Of a DNA stretch of 29,297 nucleotides, positions 14,720-22,817 are shown piece by piece. The stretch's first letter is position 1. Each line of letters begins with the position of its first letter. The position numbers and the translations under genes were made by a program. This DNA is from an uncultured bacterium (GTDB lineage Bacteria; Bacteroidota; Bacteroidia; Bacteroidales; Muribaculaceae), in assembly GCA_905214735.1 (NCBI GenBank), contig CAJMNI010000033.1, positions 1 to 29,297 on the forward strand, given 5' to 3'. Under the pieces are notes generated by a model. The model made no database searches and was not told the origin of the DNA. It was given only the letters and a program-made list of their open reading frames with translations.

Positions 14720-14769
14720 CTATGATTCAGCTTTCCCGAACCGCCTCTTTTGTGCGGGTATAGGTTGTG

Positions 14770-15714
14770 TTAGAAAAGCGAGAAGATAAGCGGGCGGTTG
14801 TTGATCCAGTCGAGGGAATAGATTGTCTGTTCGATCTGCTCTCTGGAGACTTCGCCGGCGATCACTGCGTCGAGAATCATCTTGTTGCCATCGAGTTTCA
14901 GGTCGGGACGCTGGCCGAACTGCTGCTCGAAATCCCACATCTGCTCCTCGTAGGTATCGTAGAAGACCTGAGCCCAGTTTTTGTCGGGGAGGGTGAGGGT
15001 GGTGGTATATTTTGTGCAATATCCGTCGGCGTTGTATTTGGTTTCGACGCGATAGTCGATGTCAAGGCCGTGCATGTTGCTGCAGGTATAGACGCCGTTT
15101 TCATATTTGCCGAAGATCACACGGTCGGGAACAATATATTCCGTGCCGTACCAAAGAGCCATCACGTCGCGCAGGTCCTCGATAGCGACGCCTTTCATGT
15201 TGGGGAGCGCAATATAGATCACTGCACCGTCCTGCTTCACAGGGATGGAGAGTGTGTTGGCGCGAGTGGACATACCTTTTGCGATCCGCTTGATCGAATT
15301 GGCGATGTCGAATGCAAGGCGGCGGTTTTTCGCGGGAGCGTAGTCATAGTCGTCGTCCTCCTCGTCGTCGTCAATGTTGGCCCAGGAGCCGTCGTTGAGC
15401 ATTTTGGCGATCTGCTTGGCCTGGCTTGCACTTTCCATCACAACATTGTAGACAGCCGACTGGCAGACGCTGTTTTTCATGTCGAAAGCGAAGTAGGAAT
15501 TGATGTCGTCTTCCTCGTAGCCTTCCGAATAAGTGATGATGCCGTTGGCTGCGTCTCCCTGCCAGCCGGCCTGGGGAACGTTATCGCTCACCAGCTCTTT
15601 ATCGGTTCCGGAGGGATCTTTGGGGTCTTTGTCGTCATCGTCATCGCTGCAGGCAGAGAGACCGACGCTCAGGGCTGTGGCAAGAGCCACGAATGATGCA
15701 ATAAATTTTTTCAT
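14770..15714 (-). CDS. lipoprotein with SDDDD export signal, function unknown
   Basis: The 314-residue protein begins with a lipoprotein signal peptide (MKKFIASFVALATALSVGLS followed by AC), the lipobox being L-S-A-C with Cys22. The residues after Cys are SDDDDDK, matching the surface-export signal reported for Bacteroides fragilis lipoproteins, so it probably faces the outside. No known domain is evident; the mature part is mixed alpha/beta and acidic, with Tyr/Trp-rich segments (ALWYGTEYIVPDRVIFGKYE, WAQVFYDTYEEQMWDFEQQF). It has its own promoter (15744-15775) and terminator, so it is a single-gene unit. Binding of a ligand or host factor is possible but not shown. Confidence 0.85.
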   Translation of the reverse strand: MKKFIASFVALATALSVGLSACSDDDDDKDPKDPSGTDKELVSDNVPQAGWQGDAANGIITYSEGYEEDDINSYFAFDMKNSVCQSAVYNVVMESASQAKQIAKMLNDGSWANIDDDEEDDDYDYAPAKNRRLAFDIANSIKRIAKGMSTRANTLSIPVKQDGAVIYIALPNMKGVAIEDLRDVMALWYGTEYIVPDRVIFGKYENGVYTCSNMHGLDIDYRVETKYNADGYCTKYTTTLTLPDKNWAQVFYDTYEEQMWDFEQQFGQRPDLKLDGNKMILDAVIAGEVSREQIEQTIYSLDWINNRPLIFSLF

Positions 15715-15743
15715 TGGTCAATTTGTTTATAAACGTTGCGGGG

Positions 15744-15775
15744 ACAAAATTACATAATAAAGTTAAAAAAACAAC
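15744..15775 (-). promoter_or_regulatory. promoter of the surface lipoprotein gene
   Basis: On the minus strand GTTG (complement of 15772-15775), a 19-base gap and TAATTTTGT (complement of 15744-15752) resemble the -33/-7 pair. The ATG follows about 30 bases on. The -33 part overlaps the foot of the preceding terminator. Confidence 0.6.
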
Positions 15776-15801
15776 CGGAAAGTCGGGAAGACTTTCCGGT
15801 T
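15773..15801 (-). terminator. terminator of the PepSY-like gene
   Basis: A perfect 12-bp stem, AACCGGAAAGTC (15773-15784) with GACTTTCCGGTT (15790-15801), has a five-base loop. On the minus strand it ends in seven T. It lies 55 bases past the stop codon. Confidence 0.88.
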
Positions 15802-15855
15802 TTAACATTTCATACGAATTTATTTGCGGCAGATTCTTTGCGCTGACAGATGATT

Positions 15856-16389
15856 TCAGAGCGCGGCGGCCTGCTCTGCGGGAACTGCATCCTCCGTCTG
15901 ATCGGTCTGCTCTTCAGGATCGGCCTGCTTCTCCTTGGCGTCGACCTCACCTTTGAAGGTGCCGAAGAGGTCATATTTCAGCGTCTTGGAGTCGGAGAGG
16001 CCGATCACATATCCGCTGAGTTTTTTGCGTATGCTCACTATCTTGGCCTTGGAATAGTTTTTTGTGACGTGGCGCTTCACCGTCTTGTTGACCAGGTCGG
16101 TAGGCACTTCGCGTTTCTTGCAGTCGATTGACGTCCAGTTTCCTTTATTGTCGAATTCGATCTTGGTGCCGTTGGTGAGCTTCACATCGTAGTCGGTCTT
16201 GCGAAGCAGGTGACGGTCCACGCGGATCATGCTGATCTTGGCCTTGGGGAAATGCTTGTCGAGCATTTCGCGTGCGGCCTCGGGGAGCTTGTCGCGTTTG
16301 ATGGTATATGAATCGATCGGGAGAGCGGCCGAAGCCGGAATCACGATGGCGAGCATCGCCATGAAAATCATTGCTAATTTCTTCAACAT
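15856..16389 (-). CDS. periplasmic PepSY-like (DUF2874) protein
   Basis: The 177-residue protein starts with a cleavable signal peptide (MLKKLAMIFMAMLAIVIPASA, cleavage near 21). Two repeats of about 55 residues follow: one with LPEAAREMLDKHFPKAKIS and one with VNKTVKRHVTKNYSKAKIVS. Each leads into beta strands (YDVKLTNGTKIEFDNKGNW and GYVIGLSDSKTLKYDLFGTF). That is the Bacteroidetes PepSY-like DUF2874 pattern, usually periplasmic and of unknown binding target. The last 30 residues are a Gln/Glu/Ala-rich tail without structure. It is a single-gene unit with a strong terminator. The 215 bases upstream hold no gene and no convincing promoter box. Confidence 0.88.
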   Translation of the reverse strand: MLKKLAMIFMAMLAIVIPASAALPIDSYTIKRDKLPEAAREMLDKHFPKAKISMIRVDRHLLRKTDYDVKLTNGTKIEFDNKGNWTSIDCKKREVPTDLVNKTVKRHVTKNYSKAKIVSIRKKLSGYVIGLSDSKTLKYDLFGTFKGEVDAKEKQADPEEQTDQTEDAVPAEQAAAL

Positions 16390-16604
16390 ATTGTCTAAGG
16401 ATTATGTGTGCTTTTCAAGTTGTCGGGATTGTTGGTCCGACTCAGAGGCACAGGGTAATTTATATCGTTTGCGTTTCAGAGTAATAAACACAAAAAGCGT
16501 GCCCGACAATATATTGAATGCCGTTGATTAGCAATAATTAACTGCTGTTTACAAGTTTTAGAGGCGCAGGAGATAGTGCAGGAGATTAATTTTGGAGGGG
16601 TGTC

Positions 16605-17153
16605 TCACTCCTCCATGCCCTTGAGCGCGAAGAGCTTCCAGAGCGGAGCGAGCATGAGGCTCTGGCGCATGGTGTCGGCCATGAGGATGTCGCGCACCTG
16701 CCGGCAGCTGAGCAAATGGACGGTGATGTCTTCGGTGGCTTCGAGATGCTGGGTGTCAAGTCGTTCCACTCCTGTCGCCAGGAAGCAGTGGGTGAGGTTG
16801 TCGGTGGTGCTCGGATTGCCGCAGATCTTCATCCAGGGCTCCCATTTGCCCCCTCCGAAGCCGGTCTCTTCGAGCAGTTCGCGGCGCGCCGCCTCTTCAG
16901 GAGATTCCCCTTTTTCCACCACTCCGGCCGGAATCTCGTAGTTATATTCCCGGAGTCCGTGCCGATATTGGCGGATAAACACAAACTTGTCGTCGGCGGT
17001 GATAGCGATCACGTTGATCCAGTCGGGATATTCGAGCACGTAATGCTCCGGATTGACAGTGCCGTCGGGAAGGCGCACGGCGTCGCGTCTTGCCGTGAGC
17101 CATGGACGGCGGATCAGATATTCGCTCGAAAGTATTTCCCAGTTTTTCTCCAT
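16605..17153 (-). CDS. Nudix hydrolase, ADP-ribose pyrophosphatase type
   Basis: The 182-residue enzyme has a complete Nudix box, GVVEKGESPEEAARRELLEE followed by TGF (about 87-109), with all metal-binding Glu residues. The flanking pattern FIRQYRHGLREYNYEIPAG and the GNPSTTDNLTHCFLATG segment fit the ADP-ribose/NDP-sugar pyrophosphatase group. It is cytoplasmic. Unlike the protein at 5750-6442 it has no winged helix, so it is an enzyme and not a regulator. The ATG at 17153 lies five bases after the stop of the YpfJ-type gene; an open frame extends upstream to 17405 but only by running through that gene in another frame, so it is not used. The precise substrate is not decided by the sequence. 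Confidence 0.9.
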   Translation of the reverse strand: MEKNWEILSSEYLIRRPWLTARRDAVRLPDGTVNPEHYVLEYPDWINVIAITADDKFVFIRQYRHGLREYNYEIPAGVVEKGESPEEAARRELLEETGFGGGKWEPWMKICGNPSTTDNLTHCFLATGVERLDTQHLEATEDITVHLLSCRQVRDILMADTMRQSLMLAPLWKLFALKGMEE

Positions 17154-17158
17154 ATTTT

Positions 17159-18034
17159 TTAGTCTCCGATTTGTGAATAGGGAATAGAGAAGGTGTCGCC
17201 GAGCGATGGATCGCCCGACTGCAGGCCGCGCGTGAGCCATTTCACGCGCCATTCTGACCGACCGTGGTTGAACGATTCCGGCATCTCGCGGCCGTAGGCC
17301 TTTTTCTGCAGATAGTCGTCGCCGATCTTGGCGGCGGCGTTGACCGCCTCTTCGATATCCCCCTCCTCGATTGAGTTGAACATCTTGTTGTCGTTGTGTC
17401 CCCACACTCCTGCGTAGTAGTCGGCCTGGAGTTCGAGGCGCACGCTGACCTTGTTGGCTTCCTCTTCGGGGAGGTTGGCCATGCGGGCATGAGCTTCGTC
17501 GAGTGTGCCAAGCAGATATTGCACGTGGTGGCCGACTTCATGGGCGATGACGTAGGCATAGCAGAAATCGCCCGACGCTCCGATCTGCTCCTGCATGGTG
17601 CTGAAGAAGTCGAGGTCGAGATAGACGGTCTGGTCGGCCGAGCAGTAGAAGGGGCCGGTCTGGGCGGTGCCGTGTCCGCAGCCGGTCTGCACCTCTCCGC
17701 TGTAGATCACCATCTTGGGCGGCCGGTATTCTCCCCACCCTTTCTCACGGAACGTCTGCGTCCAGACGTCTTCAGTGCCGGCGAGCACTTTCGAGGCGAG
17801 GTCGTAGAGCTGCTCCTCCTCTTCGGGAGAGGCCGCCGGAGTGCGTGTCTGATGGTTTTCGCCGAGCACGCCTATCGTGTTGCGGGCCACGTCGGTGAGG
17901 CTGCCGCCGGAGAGAAGCGTGATGATGGCGGCCACGATCACACCTGTGATTCCGCCGCCGATGCCGATGGCTTTCCCTGAAATGTGCCTCCGGTCTTCGA
18001 TATTAGAGCTGTTGCGTCGTCCGTCAAGTCTCAT
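17159..18034 (-). CDS. neutral zinc metallopeptidase (YpfJ/Zn_peptidase family)
   Basis: The 291-residue protein begins with a polar stretch MRLDGRRNSSNIEDRR, typical of this family, then one membrane helix (IGIGGGITGVIVAAIITLLS, about 22-41). The main domain faces the periplasm and carries the zinc site HEVGHHVQ at about 165-172, with the downstream ELQADYYAGVWGH segment giving the third ligand. Two Cys in TGCGHGTAQTGPFYC (near 116-130) may form a disulfide or bind metal. Physiological substrates of the family are not known. Its stop lies five bases before the Nudix gene, so the two are co-transcribed. It begins 11 bases after the HNH gene and may be transcribed with that unit too. Confidence 0.9.
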   Translation of the reverse strand: MRLDGRRNSSNIEDRRHISGKAIGIGGGITGVIVAAIITLLSGGSLTDVARNTIGVLGENHQTRTPAASPEEEEQLYDLASKVLAGTEDVWTQTFREKGWGEYRPPKMVIYSGEVQTGCGHGTAQTGPFYCSADQTVYLDLDFFSTMQEQIGASGDFCYAYVIAHEVGHHVQYLLGTLDEAHARMANLPEEEANKVSVRLELQADYYAGVWGHNDNKMFNSIEEGDIEEAVNAAAKIGDDYLQKKAYGREMPESFNHGRSEWRVKWLTRGLQSGDPSLGDTFSIPYSQIGD

Positions 18035-18045
18035 AGTTTTATGTA

Positions 18046-18693
18046 TTATAAGGCTCTATGCCATATCATATATTTTTCAAACCTGGATAGAAGAACTGCA
18101 TTGGATCGTATTATCCAGTATTTGAAACCCAAAAACTCCGATTTTATATCCAATTCGTCGATAATGGCTTTCTCCGCCTCTTCTGATTTATTTTCAAGCC
18201 AGGTGGTTGTCATTTTTTGAAACGAAGTGATTTTTGACATTACATAATCATAGAACTGCTGTTCCCGGATTGTACGAATTCTACCCGAGCCGTTGAAAAT
18301 CTTGTTCAAAAGGGTTATCGTGTTGGTTATCTGAGGAGAAACAGTCCCGGTGGCTGAAAATTCGGCTTTGGCATTCGGAAAATCCAATGATTGATAAATT
18401 ATTTCCTCCACGTTGTCATTGATCGGATTGACCAAGTCGTCGAACGATGCCGATTTCTTTAAGTTGCAATATCTGCAACTCCAGAATAAGTTTGACCATA
18501 CATAGGTCAGCTCGGGAAAGTGGTGTTTGCTTTTGTGATGTTCCACATCATAATCGGTTATCCTTATCCGTTCGCATAAATAGCATTTAACCTTCTGGTC
18601 TTCCTTGAGCTGAGAGACAACGTCTTCTCCCTGCCATGATTTTTTATCGGCTAATGATTCCGGTGCCTTATTGTGTTTATATACTCTTATCAC
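18046..18693 (-). CDS. ptuB: HNH endonuclease of a Septu-like defence pair (PtuB-like)
   Basis: The 215-residue protein has an HNH/zinc nuclease core at about 37-82: CYLCER, then DVEHHKSKHHFPELTYVWSN followed by LFWSCRYCNLKKS. Two CxxC pairs bind zinc and the HH/N residues form the active site. This spacing is that of PtuB and the related retron-associated HNH proteins, and the N-terminus MIRVYKHNKAPESL also fits. It starts with GTG at 18693, overlapping the TGA of the ATPase gene in a GTGA, so translation is coupled. The C-terminal half is helical and probably holds the ATPase contact. In Septu systems the ATPase controls this nuclease until phage infection. No reverse transcriptase lies nearby, so it is not a retron. 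Confidence 0.8.
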   Translation of the reverse strand: MIRVYKHNKAPESLADKKSWQGEDVVSQLKEDQKVKCYLCERIRITDYDVEHHKSKHHFPELTYVWSNLFWSCRYCNLKKSASFDDLVNPINDNVEEIIYQSLDFPNAKAEFSATGTVSPQITNTITLLNKIFNGSGRIRTIREQQFYDYVMSKITSFQKMTTTWLENKSEEAEKAIIDELDIKSEFLGFKYWIIRSNAVLLSRFEKYMIWHRAL

Positions 18694-19937
18694 TGCTCTG
18701 AAAGGTTTCTGAATTTGCTGTTGTAGGTGATTTCAAGCTGTCGGTATGCACCGACCAGTTCAGGCGAAACTGCTTCAGGAATCTTTTTATAATCTTCGAT
18801 AATCTGTTTTGCAGTAATCCGTTCGGTATCAGACAAATTCTCCTTGTTAAGAAGGGTTTCAAGTTCCGCATACCTCTGGCGTGCATAATCCGAGTCGGTA
18901 GATACGCCGAAATATCCTTCGGTCAGAGACTGATATGAATATTCAGTGAGATTAGTGATCGGTTCCTGATGTTCAAGGTCGTAGGCTGTGGCATTTGCCA
19001 GCGAGCTGAGCACGAAGGGAGAGTGTGTGGTGACGATGAACTGGATGTTGGGGAATAAGGTTGTCAGCATTGGCAACACTGCTTTTTGCAATTGCAGATG
19101 GAGGTGGTTTTCAATTTCATCAATCAGCACGATACCCGGTTTGGAAAATTCGTCCGACAGTCCCCCTTGCGGCTGCATCTTCAGGATAAGGTCGGCAATG
19201 ATGTTGATTGCCGCCATGAAGCCGTCGGATAGCTCCGTAAACTTAAATGATTTCCCGTTGGTGACAATGTTGAAGGAATAATCGCGATAATTGAAATCGA
19301 GGTAAAGCTCCGGATCGTCAAACAAATCCTTCAAGATGTTGACAAAATTTTCCAGCCAGCCTTTTATGGCATCGGCATCGGCATTCTTTCCTTCGTTGCG
19401 GGCTAATGCCTCCTGTATCTTAAGGTCTGACAGAAAATTAAGAAGCTGGGACGTAAGATTATCCTTAATGTTTCCCTTTTTTGAAAGGTCGGGCTTGGTG
19501 GGATTTTTAGGCTCTGAAATATCGCTTTTGCGTTCGGCCTGATAATAGGCTATAATAAAATTACCCTTATTGTATTCGTCGATAAATCCATACCCTTGGG
19601 CAAACTCGATATTCACCTTCCCGTAAAGCTGATCATATTGTGTTTGATGAGATTCCATAGTGGATTTCCAATGCAGGAATTCATGCGAGTTTTCCGGATA
19701 TTTCTCCATTTCTCTTTTCGCACTGGCTATCCATTTGGAATATTGAAGAAAATACATATTCTTATCTTCCTTGATATAATCGAGGAATTCCGCGATAGCA
19801 TTGAGAAGCACGGTTTTTCCGCTTCCATTCTTTCCGGTGAGAATCAGATGCGGCGATTTTTCATCGGCGATAGGTATGGAAATATCCTGAAGATGAAACA
19901 GCTTGTTGATATGTATTTCTTTAATATATCTGTTCAT
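18690..19937 (-). CDS. ptuA: AAA/ABC-like ATPase of a Septu-like defence pair (PtuA-like)
   Basis: The 415-residue ATPase has Walker A LTGKNGSGKTVLL at about 33-45. Walker B and its partner IVLIDEIENHLHLQLQKAV are near 277-295, followed by the His switch FIVTTHSPFVLSS near 311-323. FTELSDGFMAAINIIADL, just before Walker B, takes the place of the ABC signature. The middle (about 90-230) is a helical insert rich in charged residues. This is the SMC-like layout of PtuA and related OLD/AAA_15-type defence ATPases; no Toprim domain is present, so it is not an OLD nuclease. It is followed by an overlapping HNH gene, which supports the Septu assignment. It has its own -7 box at 19986-19994. Both genes are somewhat more AT-rich than neighbours, as expected for exchanged defence genes. 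Confidence 0.8.
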   Translation of the reverse strand: MNRYIKEIHINKLFHLQDISIPIADEKSPHLILTGKNGSGKTVLLNAIAEFLDYIKEDKNMYFLQYSKWIASAKREMEKYPENSHEFLHWKSTMESHQTQYDQLYGKVNIEFAQGYGFIDEYNKGNFIIAYYQAERKSDISEPKNPTKPDLSKKGNIKDNLTSQLLNFLSDLKIQEALARNEGKNADADAIKGWLENFVNILKDLFDDPELYLDFNYRDYSFNIVTNGKSFKFTELSDGFMAAINIIADLILKMQPQGGLSDEFSKPGIVLIDEIENHLHLQLQKAVLPMLTTLFPNIQFIVTTHSPFVLSSLANATAYDLEHQEPITNLTEYSYQSLTEGYFGVSTDSDYARQRYAELETLLNKENLSDTERITAKQIIEDYKKIPEAVSPELVGAYRQLEITYNSKFRNLSEQ

Positions 19938-19985
19938 GGAGCTAACCTATAAATGATTATGGTATTGCTTTTTGCAATTCCTAAT

Positions 19986-19994
19986 GCAAAGATA
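19986..19994 (-). promoter_or_regulatory. -7 promoter element of the Septu-like operon
   Basis: The minus strand reads TATCTTTGC, with CTTG about 20 bases upstream as a weak -33. The leader to the ATG at 19937 is about 45 bases. Confidence 0.55.
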
Positions 19995-20057
19995 ATGTTT
20001 CTTCGCCGATAAAGCAAGCCGGGGGCGGGGCGCTTTTTTAGTTTGGGGAAAAGTTAT

Positions 20058-20066
20058 TAACTTTGC
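20058..20066 (+). promoter_or_regulatory. -7 promoter element of the serine hydrolase gene
   Basis: TAACTTTGC matches the consensus 37 bases before the ATG at 20103. The nearest TTTG (20042-20045) is too close (12 bases) to be a standard -33. Confidence 0.55.
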
Positions 20067-20102
20067 AGGGCAAAAGAGGATAGTCTACAGGAAGAATAGA
20101 AG

Positions 20103-21452
20103 ATGAAGAAAAAAGATATAAGACGCGGCATGGTCACCATAATGTTGGGGCTCACGGCTTTGTATGTGGTGTTTATGGGCGTCTGGATGATTTCGTGCAA
20201 ATCGGGAAGCGGATCTGACGCCGGCAAAGATGGGATGTCGGCCGAGGAATTGGCGAAGCTCGACGCCGACGCGAGTTTCTGGAACGATTCCCTTTCCAAC
20301 GCGCATTCCGATGTAGCGGCCCTTGCCGGAATGGACTCAATCATAGTGAGGTTCATGCGCAAAAACGAGTTGAACGGCCTGCAGCTCGCAGTGATGCGCA
20401 ACGATTCGCTTCTCTATGCCAAGGGATATGGATATGCCGACGCTGAGAAGGGGGTGAAAATGCAGCCTACCCACATCATGCGCGTCGCCTCGGTGTCGAA
20501 GCTGATCACTGCCGTGGCGATGATGAAACTTGTCGACGCCGGAAAGGTTTCGCTCGACTCGCGGGTGTTTGGCAAAGGGGGCATCCTCGGCGATCCTGAG
20601 TTGACGCGTCGGGTCAGCGACGAGAGAATCTATTCCATCACCGTGCGCCAGCTCCTTCAGCATTCCGCCGGTTTTACGCCGAGAAAGGGCGACCCGATGT
20701 TCACCACTGCCGATATGATCCGCGAACATAATCTCAATCATGTTCCGACAGCCGAGGAGGTAACCGGAATAGTGCTCGGACGAGGACTCGGCTACACTCC
20801 CGGCGAAGGCCACAAATATTCCAATTTCGGCTATGTGGTGGCCTCTCTCGTGATCCAGAAAGCGAGCGGAATGGATTATTGGCAGTTCGTCAGAGACAGC
20901 GTTCTCGCGCCGGCAGGAATCTCGACATTCTATCCCACAGGGAATTACAAGCATGAAAAACAGGCCCGGGAGGTGATATATTACAACACCGACGATCTCG
21001 ACACCATCCGCGAATACAACAATTCGGGCAAGATAGTGAGCCGCCGTTATGGCGGCTGCAACTTCCGCGGACTTATGGGGGCCGGAGGTTGGGCGGCCAA
21101 CGCCTCCGGACTCGCCCGGCTCGTGGCCTCAATCGATCTCAATCCTAAAGAAAAGGATATACTCTCGGCCAAAAGCGTCGGAGAGATGACCGGTTTCGAC
21201 CCCGACACCAACAGAGCGATGGGGTGGAGCCGCATTTATGAGGAGGGTAAATGGCAGCGCACCGGTTCGCTGTCGTCAACCCAAGCCCTGGTCAATCTCT
21301 TCCCCGACGGAGAATGCTGGGTGATGATCACCAACACCGGCCACTGGACCGGATTCCGGTTCAATTTCACTCTTGATAAGCTTATCGACCGGCTTCGCGC
21401 TGAGTATTCCTCAAAGATGCCGAAGCGCGATCTCTTCCACAAGAAACTGTAA
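20103..21452 (+). CDS. serine hydrolase of the beta-lactamase/class C fold, predicted lipoprotein
   Basis: The 449-residue protein has a long basic N-terminus and a hydrophobic segment ending in WMISC, so it is probably a lipoprotein with the Cys near residue 37. Active-site motifs are S-V-S-K at about 130-133 (nucleophile Ser and Lys), Y-S-N at about 239-241 (HKYSNFGYVVAS) and R-T-G-S near 386-389 in place of K-T-G. These mark the Beta-lactamase family PF00144, whose members are mostly peptidases, esterases or amidases and not antibiotic-resistance enzymes. It stands alone and converges on the M64 gene with only 33 bases between stops. Resistance activity is not implied by the sequence. Confidence 0.9.
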   Translation: MKKKDIRRGMVTIMLGLTALYVVFMGVWMISCKSGSGSDAGKDGMSAEELAKLDADASFWNDSLSNAHSDVAALAGMDSIIVRFMRKNELNGLQLAVMRNDSLLYAKGYGYADAEKGVKMQPTHIMRVASVSKLITAVAMMKLVDAGKVSLDSRVFGKGGILGDPELTRRVSDERIYSITVRQLLQHSAGFTPRKGDPMFTTADMIREHNLNHVPTAEEVTGIVLGRGLGYTPGEGHKYSNFGYVVASLVIQKASGMDYWQFVRDSVLAPAGISTFYPTGNYKHEKQAREVIYYNTDDLDTIREYNNSGKIVSRRYGGCNFRGLMGAGGWAANASGLARLVASIDLNPKEKDILSAKSVGEMTGFDPDTNRAMGWSRIYEEGKWQRTGSLSSTQALVNLFPDGECWVMITNTGHWTGFRFNFTLDKLIDRLRAEYSSKMPKRDLFHKKL

Positions 21453-21485
21453 CTAAGACGCGGCAGATTCTTTCGACAGGAGTTC

Positions 21486-22790
21486 TTATTTTGTGTAAAA
21501 ATCGATCAGACGGTTGATGGCCGCCGCGCAGGCTTTGCAGAAGTCGGGCGCGAAATTGTCGCGCATGCGGCAATGGTCGGCTGGACGATACACTCCCTTG
21601 AAACTGTAGCCGCCCCCTTCGTAGACCCCCGTCGGGTATTTGTCGGCGTCGGATTCCGGCGTTGGCACCGGTGTGCCTTCCTTGAGCAGCGGTTCCCATT
21701 TGCTCTTGAAATCGACGAGCGTGGTGATATTGGGTTCCCACGGCTCGACATCGAGCGGATAGCTGTCTTCCATCACATCGTCTTCATAGAAATATTCGTC
21801 GGCGAGGCCGCCGAAGCTATGGCCGAACTCATGCACCACCACCGGGCGGAACTGGTCGTGGCCCGTCGTGGTCAGCTCATAACTATTGTAGATTCCTCCG
21901 CCGCCATAGGTGTCGCTGTTTGCGAGGATTATGATATGCTCGAATGGAACGTGTGCCGCGGCGTCCATGATGTCGAACACGCGGGCCGAAGTGAGATAGC
22001 GGTCGGAATAGAAAGTGTCGAACGCCGATCCGAACGCCGTCTCCTTCCAGTCGTTGTCGCGGGGCACGCTTACTCCCGAATCGCGCGACGGAGTCTCCAC
22101 CACCGCGATGTTGAAATCATTGCGGCGGTCTTTGAAGGGGGAGTGGCTGAACAGGGCCTCCACGGTTTCGGCCGCCTTGGCGTTGAAGGCTTCCATCTCA
22201 TCGGGGGTGAAACCTTCGGCGAGGATGGCGATGTCGATTGCCTTCTTCGGGTCGCCTCCACGGTGGATGTAATGCCACGGCGCCGGATCGGGATTGACCA
22301 CCGGAGCCACTAAGATGTCGGCCGGAGAATAGAGATGGGTGTTGGAGGCCCCCCGGCGGTGGCGGTTGTCGAGCAGTTCGGTGGTGATCAGTGCCGCGCG
22401 GCGGGGAAGGGGCACGAGCATCGAGTTTTCGAACGATCTGGAGGTGGTGCGGGCTTCGTCGGTGTCCTGCCATTCGCGGAAGAGCGTGGAGAAGCTCTGG
22501 CGATAGATGGTGTCGCCGGTCAGCGAGTCGCAAACCGTCACCGTGCCGTTACCTTCATAGGGGACGCGGCCGAGGTTGTGGCGCCTTCCTGCCCATCCCT
22601 TCATTTTTTTCTGGCGGGCGAGGAAGATATGGCTCTCATTGCTGTTGCCGGCCACGATATAATCGATTCGCAGAGTCGAATCGGCGAAATTTTTTTCGAA
22701 GTTTTCTGAAAAAGAGTTGGCCGTGGCCCCCTGACATGCCAGGAGAGCCGCGGCCAAAATCATTGTTTTCTTCATAAGGTTGTTAGTCAT
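21486..22790 (-). CDS. M64-family (IgA peptidase-type) zinc metallopeptidase
   Basis: The 434-residue secreted protein begins with a signal peptide (MKKTMILAAALLACQGATA after five extra residues; the second ATG at 22775 may be the real start). The N-terminal 150 residues match the beta-rich M64 N-domain pattern; the catalytic domain follows with IDIAILAEGFTPDEM, and then the zinc motif HEFGHSFGGLADEYFYED at about 319-336. GGGIYNSYELTTTGHDQF just before it is also typical. The founding member cleaves IgA, but most gut Bacteroidales relatives have unknown targets. It is the last gene of the minus-strand run, 27 bases after the aquaporin gene. Confidence 0.9.
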   Translation of the reverse strand: MTNNLMKKTMILAAALLACQGATANSFSENFEKNFADSTLRIDYIVAGNSNESHIFLARQKKMKGWAGRRHNLGRVPYEGNGTVTVCDSLTGDTIYRQSFSTLFREWQDTDEARTTSRSFENSMLVPLPRRAALITTELLDNRHRRGASNTHLYSPADILVAPVVNPDPAPWHYIHRGGDPKKAIDIAILAEGFTPDEMEAFNAKAAETVEALFSHSPFKDRRNDFNIAVVETPSRDSGVSVPRDNDWKETAFGSAFDTFYSDRYLTSARVFDIMDAAAHVPFEHIIILANSDTYGGGGIYNSYELTTTGHDQFRPVVVHEFGHSFGGLADEYFYEDDVMEDSYPLDVEPWEPNITTLVDFKSKWEPLLKEGTPVPTPESDADKYPTGVYEGGGYSFKGVYRPADHCRMRDNFAPDFCKACAAAINRLIDFYTK

Positions 22791-22817
22791 AATTTACTGC
22801 CGTGGTTTGGCCGGCTG

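Noticed and set aside
14767..15696. A 309-codon forward frame
   Set aside because: It mirrors the lipoprotein gene, whose signal peptide, promoter and terminator are clear on the minus strand.
17154..17405. Upstream extension of the Nudix gene by 84 codons
   Set aside because: It runs through the end of the YpfJ-type gene in another frame and is Arg-rich shadow sequence; the ATG at 17153 begins the family-like protein.
18046..19937. Retron with ATPase/HNH effectors
   Set aside because: No reverse transcriptase or msr/msd-like RNA lies next to the pair, so a Septu-like system is the simpler reading.
21460..21476. GCGGCAGATTCTTT shared with about 15829-15842
   Set aside because: A 14-base match is near chance expectation for the window and neither site shows structure or a shared context.
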